A stretch of DNA of 5,494 bases from an uncultured Eggerthella sp. Its GTDB lineage: Bacteria > Actinomycetota > Coriobacteriia > Coriobacteriales > Eggerthellaceae. The translations under genes and the position numbers were made by a program. The DNA lies in NCBI GenBank assembly GCA_902470405.1, contig CABRGJ010000081.1, positions 1 to 5,494 of the forward strand, read 5' to 3'. Positions 1 to 5,494 of the stretch are shown piece after piece. The notes under the pieces were generated by a model. It ran no database searches. It saw nothing but the letters and a program-made list of their open reading frames with translations, and was not told the origin of the DNA. How positions within the stretch are numbered: position 1 is the stretch's first letter; the number at the start of each line of letters is the position of its first letter.

Positions 1-1
1 C

Positions 2-2275
2 GCGGTCATCCTACCTCATTTTGACGAACGGGAGATCGTGCTCGAATTCGTCGAATATCGCAGCACTGATGCGCCGCTCGGGCGTGCTCATCTTACGATC
101 GAGACAAACATGCTCTCATGGCGCACACGTATCAATTCGGTAGTGAAGAATGAGCTCATCACGCAGATGTTCGACATCGAGCGCGAATACTATTCCGATC
201 GCATGAACACGAGCTTTATCGCAGCCATTGATGACAAGGATGAGATCGTGGTGAAGATGCTCGTCGACCTCCCGCAGATCGAGGGTGCGGATGTTGAAGT
301 TCGTTTCATGGATGCACACGGCAAGGAGCGCGATCTGCCCGTCTATCCGCTCTTCGAAGAGGTGAAGCCTGCGCGTCGTTTTGGCGACGAAAGTCGTATC
401 AATGTAGGTTTCTCGGTACGCGTGCCCCGTGACGACAAAGACTTTTGCGTAAGCGCCTATGATGCCCTCGGGGTCGTTCCTGAGGGTTTTGCGATGTTCT
501 GCGACGAGACTTATGAACCGCTCAAGGCGCACTTCACACACGATACCAACGACGCGGCGAAGGATCCGACCTACGACCAGTGGTATCTGCTTCACAGTGC
601 AACACTCGCTGATCTTGCGGAACAGCGACGCTTGACGTTTTCCCATGAGCCGCTCATCTCGCTTGTCATGCCACTCTCGGGTGGGGATAGGGACCGTCTT
701 GCTCAATGCTTCACCGCGCTTGCTTCCCAGACATACAACGTCTTCGAGGTAGTGCTGGTCGATCGGTATTACGGAGATGCAGAATTCGAGTCGATGGTGC
801 GTGGGGTCAAAGGGCCCGAGAGCCTTACGCGCGTGAAGGTCGATGAGGCATTGGGCTTCGATGAGGTGTTCGCAGCGGGACTTGATCAGGCGCGCGGAGA
901 TTATTGCGCGTTGATCACGCCTGATATCGTGCTCGCTCCGGAAGCATTCTTCGAGGTGGTACGTCGTATCAATGAGACCGCTGCCTATCCCGATCATGAA
1001 CAGGCGCGCATCATCTATGCACATCATGACCTCATATTCACCGACGGGAGATTGGGTGGCCTGGTCTGCAAGCCTATCTATTCACCCGATCTTCTCTTGT
1101 CATACGACTATATGGGCCCATTCATCGTCTTCGATCGCAGTCTTATTGCACACATATGTGAACAGCAGGGGTTTGTGGCCGAGGCGCTGCTCTACGATCT
1201 GCTCTTCAAGGCGATCGAGCAGGTGGGTCATGCCGAGCGCATCGATCAGATCCTCTATCATGTGCAGACTACACCCAGTACCGATCTGTCTGGTGAACAG
1301 GCGCGCATCGAGGCAAAGGAAGAGGATTTTCGTGGTGGCAGGCGCGCGGTGGCGAACCATCTGAAACGTGTCGGCATCGAGGCGACGGTGCTTTCTGATA
1401 TCCATGAACAGGTCTATCGCTGTAACTATGCGCTTCCCGAAGAATCGCCTTCGGTCTTGGCGGTCATCGTCAACCACGAGCATCCTTACCTGCTCGAGAC
1501 ATGCGTAGAGAGCTTGTTCGAAAAGAGTCCCTATCCGAATTTGCAGGTGCGTATCGTTGATAATGGCAGTTCGTCTGCGGAAATGTTCGCATGCTACGGA
1601 CGTTTGCAGGGCCAGCACGATCAGATCGAACTCATCCAGAAGAGTGAGCGCAATGGTTATGCAACATGCGTGAACGAAGCGGTGCGCAATACGGAGAGCG
1701 ACTATGTCCTTTTGCTCGACGCGAATACTGAGGTGGTCTGTGACGATCTGATCAGCCGCATGATAGCGCTCTGCCAGCGTGAAGACGTTGGAGTGGTAGG
1801 TGGTAAGCTGCTCTTCGCCGACGATACTATCGCAAGTGCGGGCATCATGGTCGGATCGGCGGCTGGATCGGTAGATATCGGCGCCAATCTTCCACGTTCA
1901 GCTGCGGGATATATGAAGCGCCTTACCTGTTCCAACGATGTTTCAGCTGTCTCAAAAGCCTGCCAACTCATCAAGCGTAGCGTTTTCGATGAAGTGGAAG
2001 GCTACGACGAGCGCTTCAAGCTCGATCTCTCCGATACTGATTTTTGCTTGAAGGTCATCAAGGCGGGCTATCTTGTCGTCTACGAACCGAGTGTCGAGCT
2101 CTATCATTTCGAGAATACGATCACAGATGAGCATCTTTCTGATGTGCGCCGTATCCGTCTTGAACAAGAGCGAGCCTATCTGCATTTCAAATGGCCACGC
2201 GCTTTCGTGGAGGGCGACCCTTTTGCAAGTTCGTTGCTTGCTCCAGGTAACGGTTATTACCAGCTATATCATTAA
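2..2275 (+). CDS. Tandem-domain family 2 glycosyltransferase (5' end outside window)
   Basis: Probably transfers sugars during surface polysaccharide or cell-wall glycan synthesis on the cytoplasmic side of the membrane. The frame is open to the left edge, so the GTG at 38 is unlikely to be the true start; residues below count from it. Residues 1-180 are an unrecognised N-terminal region. A YDQWY motif and a TLADLAEQ helix, typical linkers of this family, precede a first GT-A domain at about 205-430 (LISLVMP, ASQTY, KPIYSPDLLLSYDYMG). A second GT-A domain spans about 472-720 (AVIVN, VDNGSS, GVVGGKLLFADDTI, SDTDFCLK at 665-672, ELYHFE). The second is the better preserved. Both usual metal-binding DxD sites are altered: TPDI at 294-297 and LLDANTE at 559-565. 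No signal peptide or membrane segment is visible in the part present. The acceptor and the sugar cannot be told from sequence; rhamnan-type or O-antigen-like glycans are possibilities. The family call is secure, the substrate is not. Confidence 0.88.
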   Translation, partial: AVILPHFDEREIVLEFVEYRSTDAPLGRAHLTIETNMLSWRTRINSVVKNELITQMFDIEREYYSDRMNTSFIAAIDDKDEIVVKMLVDLPQIEGADVEVRFMDAHGKERDLPVYPLFEEVKPARRFGDESRINVGFSVRVPRDDKDFCVSAYDALGVVPEGFAMFCDETYEPLKAHFTHDTNDAAKDPTYDQWYLLHSATLADLAEQRRLTFSHEPLISLVMPLSGGDRDRLAQCFTALASQTYNVFEVVLVDRYYGDAEFESMVRGVKGPESLTRVKVDEALGFDEVFAAGLDQARGDYCALITPDIVLAPEAFFEVVRRINETAAYPDHEQARIIYAHHDLIFTDGRLGGLVCKPIYSPDLLLSYDYMGPFIVFDRSLIAHICEQQGFVAEALLYDLLFKAIEQVGHAERIDQILYHVQTTPSTDLSGEQARIEAKEEDFRGGRRAVANHLKRVGIEATVLSDIHEQVYRCNYALPEESPSVLAVIVNHEHPYLLETCVESLFEKSPYPNLQVRIVDNGSSSAEMFACYGRLQGQHDQIELIQKSERNGYATCVNEAVRNTESDYVLLLDANTEVVCDDLISRMIALCQREDVGVVGGKLLFADDTIASAGIMVGSAAGSVDIGANLPRSAAGYMKRLTCSNDVSAVSKACQLIKRSVFDEVEGYDERFKLDLSDTDFCLKVIKAGYLVVYEPSVELYHFENTITDEHLSDVRRIRLEQERAYLHFKWPRAFVEGDPFASSLLAPGNGYYQLYH

Positions 2276-2328
2276 CGTATACCTCCGCAGCTATTTCGCT
2301 CACCTTCAGGTGCCCATTTCGTTTTTTC

Positions 2329-2344
2329 TTGAACTATAGTTGAA
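2329..2344 (+). promoter_or_regulatory. Candidate -10 element inside a small palindrome upstream of metN
   Basis: TATAGT at 2335-2340 matches the -10 consensus in five of six bases. It sits within a perfect 10-bp palindrome (2332-2341), extended to 16 bp (2329-2344) with one mismatched pair. The same bases also form a direct repeat, TTGAA at 2329-2333 and 2340-2344, spaced 11 bp. No good -35 lies 16-18 bp upstream, which would fit an activated promoter or simply no promoter. A second weak candidate is TTGCTT (2354-2359) with TACAAA (2377-2382) at 17-bp spacing. If used, either would produce the metNI transcript. This is a pattern call only. Confidence 0.3.
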
Positions 2345-2410
2345 TACCGCGCGTTGCTTCCCTTGCAGCGTGCATGTACAAAACATCACAAGAAGCATCG
2401 TAGGATCCGC

Positions 2411-3157
2411 ATGATTCAGATCGAACACTTATATAAGTCCTACACAGGGGACAAGCATGATGAAGCTCATCATGCTCTGAAGGATATTAATCTCACCATC
2501 GAGGATGGCTCCATCTTCGGCATCATCGGGCAATCGGGTGCCGGCAAGTCAACGCTGGTGCGTTGCATCAATTTGCTCGAGCGCCCCACCTCGGGCGAGA
2601 TCATCATCGATGGACGTGACATCACAGGTCTTTCCGGCAAGGATCTTTTGGAATTTCGCGCGAGCGTAGGAATGATCTTTCAGAACTTCTCGCTCTTTCA
2701 ACAGCGCACCGTGCTGCGCAACGTCACGTTCCCGCTCGAATTGCATAAGGGTTACAACAAGGCAGAGGCGAAGAGGCGCGCGATGGACTTGCTCGAGTTG
2801 GTCGGTCTGGCCGACAAAGCGAACAAGTACCCCTCGCAGCTCTCAGGTGGTCAGCAGCAGCGCGTCGCGATCGCGCGTGCGCTCATCAATAATCCATCTA
2901 TCATGCTCTGTGACGAAGCGACCAGTGCGCTCGATTCGATGACTACGCAGTCCATCCTGCGTTTGCTTAAGGACATCAATGAAGAATTAGGTGTCACGAT
3001 CGTGCTCATCACGCATTCATTGCTCGTTGCCGAGATGGTCTGCGATACCATCGCGGTTATCGACGAGGGACAGATCGTCGAGATGGGTATCACCGAAGAG
3101 GTGTTCGCGAATCCACAGAGCGATGCAACACGTCAGCTCCTAGGGAAGAGGGCATAG
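2411..3157 (+). CDS. metN: Methionine-type ABC importer ATP-binding protein, short form
   Basis: ATPase subunit that powers uptake of methionine (or a related amino acid or peptide) through the adjacent MetI permease on the inner face of the membrane. The ATG at 2411 is preferred because AGGA at 2402-2405 lies 5 bp upstream and the MIQIEHLYKSY opening matches the family; the in-frame ATG at 2354 would add a basic, unrelated 19-residue tail. The 248-residue product carries Walker A GQSGAGKST (40-48), the stretch CINLLERPTSG typical of MetN (52-62), Q-loop Q91, signature LSGGQ (144-148), Walker B LCDE (166-169), D-loop SALD (172-175) and switch histidine H202. Typical MetN is about 340 residues with a C-terminal ACT-like domain (NIL domain) that binds methionine and shuts off transport; this protein ends before it. 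After H202 the usual Glu is Ser. It lies 3 bp from metI, so the two are surely cotranscribed. Substrate specificity is inferred from similarity to MetN and the MetI neighbour. Confidence 0.88.
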   Translation: MIQIEHLYKSYTGDKHDEAHHALKDINLTIEDGSIFGIIGQSGAGKSTLVRCINLLERPTSGEIIIDGRDITGLSGKDLLEFRASVGMIFQNFSLFQQRTVLRNVTFPLELHKGYNKAEAKRRAMDLLELVGLADKANKYPSQLSGGQQQRVAIARALINNPSIMLCDEATSALDSMTTQSILRLLKDINEELGVTIVLITHSLLVAEMVCDTIAVIDEGQIVEMGITEEVFANPQSDATRQLLGKRA

Positions 3158-3160
3158 ACC

Positions 3161-3832
3161 ATGGAAACTCTCGCTTCTTTCTTTGATTCTTACGGAGCGC
3201 TGCTTGCTCAAGGCACATGGGACACGATCCTCATGACCGTTATCGCGACGTTCTTTGCTTACGTGATCGGTATCCCGCTGGGTGTCTTGTGCGTGCTCAC
3301 CAGCCCGAAAGGTCTTATGCCTCGTCGCGTCCTGAACATGGTGCTGGGTTGGATCATCAACATCGGTCGTTCGATCCCGTTCATCATCTTGCTCGTTGCG
3401 CTCATTCCGTTCACGCGTTTCATCGTTGGTACGTCGCTCGGCGTGCCAGGCGCGATCGTTCCGTTGGTGGTTTCGGCTGCTCCCTTCATCGCGCGCATGG
3501 TCGAACAGTCCATCGAAGAGGTCGATGGCGGCTTGGTCGAAGCAGCGCAGAGCTTTGGGGCGAACACGTGGCAGATCGTCTACAAGGTGTTCCTGCGCGA
3601 AGCTATGCCCTCGCTCGTCCGTGGGTTTGCGATCGTCTTCATCACCATCTTAGGTTACTCTGCGATGGCAGGTACGGTTGGTGCTGGCGGTTTGGGTGAC
3701 ATCGCGATCCGCTATGGCTATCAGCGCTATCAGGACGATGTGATGATAGCCACTGTCATCATCCTGATCGTGATCGTCCAGATCGTACAGAGTGCTTGTA
3801 GTTACGCGGCGCGCAAGATGGATAAGTCGTAG
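3161..3832 (+). CDS. metI: Methionine-type ABC importer permease
   Basis: Integral membrane channel of the MetNI-type importer; two copies would pair with two MetN subunits. At 223 residues it matches the usual MetI length of about 217. Hydrophobic spans suggest five membrane helices, at about 20-46, 58-84, 90-112, 152-176 and 193-214. The cytoplasmic coupling loop that docks on the ATPase is clear at 127-155: an EAA start at 127-129, the conserved Gly at 133 and the WQIVYKVFL segment. The stretch GRSIPFIILL (69-78) is characteristic of the MetI/D-methionine permease group. The start ATG has GAGGG at 3148-3152, 8 bp upstream, inside the end of metN, so translation is probably coupled. No metQ-like binding-protein gene follows; the next gene is glnA. 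The stop codon abuts the GNAAC box array upstream of glnA, and no terminator is seen. Confidence 0.9.
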   Translation: METLASFFDSYGALLAQGTWDTILMTVIATFFAYVIGIPLGVLCVLTSPKGLMPRRVLNMVLGWIINIGRSIPFIILLVALIPFTRFIVGTSLGVPGAIVPLVVSAAPFIARMVEQSIEEVDGGLVEAAQSFGANTWQIVYKVFLREAMPSLVRGFAIVFITILGYSAMAGTVGAGGLGDIAIRYGYQRYQDDVMIATVIILIVIVQIVQSACSYAARKMDKS

Positions 3833-3858
3833 GAACGCACCAGAAACAAATCTGTAAC
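3832..3858 (+). promoter_or_regulatory. Three GNAAC boxes at 11-bp spacing (GlnR-like operator)
   Basis: GGAAC (3832-3836), GAAAC (3843-3847) and GTAAC (3854-3858) follow one another with exactly 6 bp between them. A weaker fourth box, GATAA at 3821-3825, keeps the same phase inside the end of metI. Known actinobacterial GlnR, an OmpR-family regulator of nitrogen genes, binds GTNAC and GAAAC boxes separated by 6 bp, often in front of glnA. The last box overlaps where the -35 would lie, and the array is centred near -47 relative to the expected transcription start. This fits an activator bound next to RNA polymerase. The identity of the binding protein is inferred; another OmpR-type regulator is possible. 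Confidence 0.55.
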
Positions 3859-3885
3859 ATCGCCTCTCTTCGTAGCCCGTATAAT
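3857..3885 (+). promoter_or_regulatory. glnA promoter with perfect -10, weak -35
   Basis: TATAAT at 3880-3885 is an exact -10 hexamer. At the normal 17-bp spacing the -35 position (3857-3862, ACATCG) does not resemble TTGACA, as expected if an activator on the adjacent GNAAC boxes substitutes for it. Transcription would begin near 3892, leaving a leader of about 40 nt before glnA. Confidence 0.6.
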
Positions 3886-3915
3886 GAAACGAGGTATCGA
3901 CACATCGCATATGCG

Positions 3916-3924
3916 GGAAGGAAG
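3916..3924 (+). promoter_or_regulatory. Ribosome binding site that sets the glnA start
   Basis: The purine run GGAAGGAAG places its AGGA core (3919-3922) 9 bp before the ATG at 3932. The alternative upstream ATG at 3884 overlaps the -10 hexamer and would lie before the transcription start. The ATG at 3911 has no good purine run in front of it. This decides for 3932. Confidence 0.6.
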
Positions 3925-3931
3925 ATGTGGC

Positions 3932-5275
3932 ATGGTGATGAGCCCCGATCAAGATTTCGTGCTCAAGACGATCAAGAGCCGTGACGTGCATTTCGTGCGG
4001 TTTTGGTTCTGTGATGTGCTTGGCAATATGAAGTCGTTCGCTGTCATTCCAAGCGAGCTCGAGAACGCTTTTGAGGAGGGCATGGGTTTTGATGCGAGCT
4101 GCGTGCAAGGCTTTTCGCTCAATCATGAATCCGATATGCTCGCATTTCCAGATGCCTCCACGTTCCAGATCTTGCCGTGGCGCCCTGCTGAGAATGCGGT
4201 CGCGCGCATGTTCTGCTCGATCCGCACACCTGAAGGACGCATCTACGATGGCGACTCGCGTGCGGTGCTGGCGCGCGTGGTGGCCAAGGCTGAACAGCTC
4301 GGATATATGATGAATGTTGGCCCTGAGATCGAGTATTACTATTTCAAGGACCGTGATGGACTCGAAGTGCTCGATACGGGCGGTTATTTCGACCTTACCT
4401 CGCTCGATTATGCGAGCGATCTTCGTCGCGACACCATCCTTACGCTCGAGAAGCTAGGTATCCCGGTCGAATATTCTCACCATGAGAATGGTCCGTCGCA
4501 GCAGGAGATCGATCTGCGCTTCGCCGATGCGTTCACCATGGCAGACAATGTGATGACCTATAAGCTCACGGTCAAAGAGATCGCTATGAAATACGGCCAT
4601 TATGCTTCGTTCATGCCAAAGCCTATGGCTGATCAGCCCGGTTCGGGCATGCATATCCACCAGAGCTTGTTCGATGAAAATGGCAACAATGTTTTCTTCG
4701 ATACGAGCGACCCTGATGGCTACAACCTCTCGAAGATCGCTAAGCACTATATCGCAGGTCTTTTGAAATATGCGCCTGAATTTGCGCTCATCACGAACCC
4801 GACGGTGAATTCTTATAAGCGCTTGGTGCCGGGTGGGGAAGCGCCGACGCAGATCACCTGGGCGCGTTCGAATCGTTGTACGCTCGTGCGTATCCCTGGC
4901 TATAAGCCCAACAAAGGCGAAGCATGTCGCATCGAGCTGCGCAACCCCGATCCTTCGTGCAACCCCTATCTCGCTTTTGCGGTCATTCTTGCAGCAGGCC
5001 TTCGCGGTATTCACGATGAACTGCCGCTCGAGGCGCCGATGGAGGACCCGAATCTGTTCAACTGCTCTCGCCAGGAGTCGAAGGAGCGTGACATTCGTAC
5101 GATGCCTGCTACGCTGGGCGAAGCCGTTGAGTTCTTCGCACAATCTGACCTCATGAAGGAGGTCTTGGGCGAACACATCCATTCATATCTGGTGGATGCA
5201 AAGCGCGCAGAATGGGATAGCTATCAGAAGAGCGTTTCTGCATGGGAGCTCGATCATTATCTGGCTGTTCTGTAG
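3932..5275 (+). CDS. glnA: Type I glutamine synthetase
   Basis: Makes glutamine from glutamate, ammonia and ATP in the cytoplasm, normally as a dodecamer; the main route of ammonium assimilation. The start at 3932 gives 447 residues, close to the 444 of Bacillus GlnA, and puts the conserved VHFVRFWFCD segment about 19 residues in, as in that protein. Active-site motifs are intact: GPEIEYYYF with metal ligands E132 and E134, HHENGPSQQEID with E185 and E192, GSGMHIH with H241, NSYKRLVPGGEAP with R297 and the flap glutamate E303, and IELRNPDPSCNPYL. The length and lack of the extra insertion place it with the GSI-alpha form. Two regulatory positions differ. Bacillus Arg62, needed for glutamine feedback inhibition, is Leu63, and the tyrosine adenylylated in enteric GlnA aligns with F376 (NLFNCS). 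The HHENGPSQQ motif departs from the common HHEVAPGQ, so a related gamma-glutamyl ligase cannot be fully excluded, but GS is much the likeliest. It has its own promoter and is coupled to the following regulator gene. Confidence 0.92.
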   Translation: MVMSPDQDFVLKTIKSRDVHFVRFWFCDVLGNMKSFAVIPSELENAFEEGMGFDASCVQGFSLNHESDMLAFPDASTFQILPWRPAENAVARMFCSIRTPEGRIYDGDSRAVLARVVAKAEQLGYMMNVGPEIEYYYFKDRDGLEVLDTGGYFDLTSLDYASDLRRDTILTLEKLGIPVEYSHHENGPSQQEIDLRFADAFTMADNVMTYKLTVKEIAMKYGHYASFMPKPMADQPGSGMHIHQSLFDENGNNVFFDTSDPDGYNLSKIAKHYIAGLLKYAPEFALITNPTVNSYKRLVPGGEAPTQITWARSNRCTLVRIPGYKPNKGEACRIELRNPDPSCNPYLAFAVILAAGLRGIHDELPLEAPMEDPNLFNCSRQESKERDIRTMPATLGEAVEFFAQSDLMKEVLGEHIHSYLVDAKRAEWDSYQKSVSAWELDHYLAVL

Positions 5276-5280
5276 GAGGT
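5274..5280 (+). promoter_or_regulatory. Strong ribosome binding site overlapping the glnA stop
   Basis: AGGAGGT, a near-perfect anti-16S match, begins within the glnA TAG stop (5273-5275) and ends 4 bp before the ATG at 5285. This marks the next gene's start clearly and implies coupled translation with glnA. It makes the broken frame that follows harder to dismiss as a wrong start choice. Confidence 0.75.
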
Positions 5281-5284
5281 CTGG

Positions 5285-5494
5285 ATGAAAGAGCGTCATA
5301 TTCGTAGCGGACAGCCTCGATAATGCCCATAAGTTCCAGGCGGTCCTCTCCAGCATGGATGTTGATGTGGTGGCGGGTTCCTCGCTGCAGTTCAAGAAGC
5401 TTTTGCATGAGCATCCGAGTTGCGATCTCATCATCTTCGAGGCGAGCAGCGATTCGAGTCAATCGATCGCGGCGGTGGAGGATCTGATGGTCCA
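5285..5494 (+). CDS. Receiver-like regulator, frame disrupted near its start, 3' end outside window
   Basis: From the ATG at 5285 the reading frame gives only 12 codons (MKERHIRSGQPR) before TAA at 5321. A second frame, open from 5289 to the window edge and lacking any ATG, GTG or TTG until 5355, encodes IFVADSLDNAHKFQAV and then CDLIIFEASSDSS. This resembles the first half of a response-regulator receiver domain. Removing one base, for instance C5297, joins the two as MKER-IFVADS, so a one-base insertion or a +1 frameshift fits. The usual acidic pair is reduced to one Asp (5310), and the phospho-acceptor Asp aligns with Glu (codon 5439-5441), so it is probably a pseudo-receiver not controlled by phosphorylation. 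The output domain is not in the window. An RNA-binding ANTAR domain is a reasonable guess, since such proteins accompany nitrogen genes in some bacteria, but nothing here shows it. Tight coupling to glnA suggests a role in nitrogen control. Confidence 0.6.

Noticed and set aside
116..1027. Long open frame of about 300 codons on the - strand inside the glycosyltransferase gene
   Set aside because: It lies entirely opposite a clear glycosyltransferase coding region, its protein resembles no family, and such antisense openness is common in G/C-ending codon genes.
997..1309. A 16-bp exact repeat at 997-1012 and 1294-1309
   Set aside because: Both copies are in frame in the glycosyltransferase and encode the same EQARI peptide; a single pair fits chance or codon bias, not a repeat element.
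2301..2330. Possible terminator after the glycosyltransferase gene (CACC/GGTG hairpin and a run of six T)
   Set aside because: The stem is only 4 bp and the T run begins 9 bp after it, so it does not make a credible intrinsic terminator.
2276..2410. Methionine-responsive leader (SAM riboswitch or T-box) before metN
   Set aside because: The gap is about 135 bp and shows no T-box consensus, no multi-helix SAM-type core and no antiterminator/terminator pair.
3884..3931. A 16-residue N-terminal extension of glutamine synthetase from the ATG at 3884
   Set aside because: That ATG overlaps the TATAAT box, lies upstream of the expected transcript start and adds residues absent from the family.
4454..5182. 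Open frame of about 240 codons on the - strand inside glnA
   Set aside because: Mirror of a highly conserved glutamine synthetase frame; the predicted protein is His/Arg-rich and shows no domain.

Overview
The window reads as ordinary chromosomal bacterial DNA. Genes are densely packed, all on the + strand, with base composition a little over 50% G+C by eye and a strong preference for C/G in third codon positions. The mix of a tandem-domain cell-surface glycosyltransferase, a MetNI-type importer and a type I glutamine synthetase followed by a receiver-like regulator is most consistent with an actinobacterium of the Coriobacteriia type. That placement is an inference from gene content and protein flavour, not a proof.

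Layout. From the left edge to 2275 runs the 3' part of a large glycosyltransferase with two GT-A (family GT2) domains; its start lies outside the window. A gap of about 135 bp (2276-2410) follows, with a possible promoter and a small palindrome. Then come metN (2411-3157) and metI (3161-3832), only 3 bp apart, encoding the ATPase and permease of a methionine-type ABC importer. The substrate-binding lipoprotein gene metQ is not in the window, and MetN lacks the usual C-terminal regulatory domain. The next gap of about 100 bp holds the best regulatory signal here: three GNAAC boxes spaced exactly 11 bp apart, ending at the -35 region of a promoter with a perfect TATAAT. That promoter drives glnA (start chosen at 3932, end 5275). 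A strong Shine-Dalgarno sequence overlaps the glnA stop codon and leads into a receiver-like protein gene that runs off the right edge. In the sequence as given, its reading frame is broken about 10-30 bp after the ATG.

How they fit together. The right half looks like a nitrogen-assimilation unit: a promoter with GlnR-like boxes, glutamine synthetase, and a translationally coupled atypical receiver protein. The synthetase lacks two classic control residues: the Bacillus-type feedback Arg62 is Leu, and the enterobacterial adenylylation Tyr is Phe. Control may therefore be mainly transcriptional or through the downstream regulator. The metNI pair is a separate nutrient-uptake unit, although no convincing terminator separates it from glnA. 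The glycosyltransferase belongs to a surface-polysaccharide locus extending to the left. I found no RNA gene, mobile element, CRISPR array or clearly new system.
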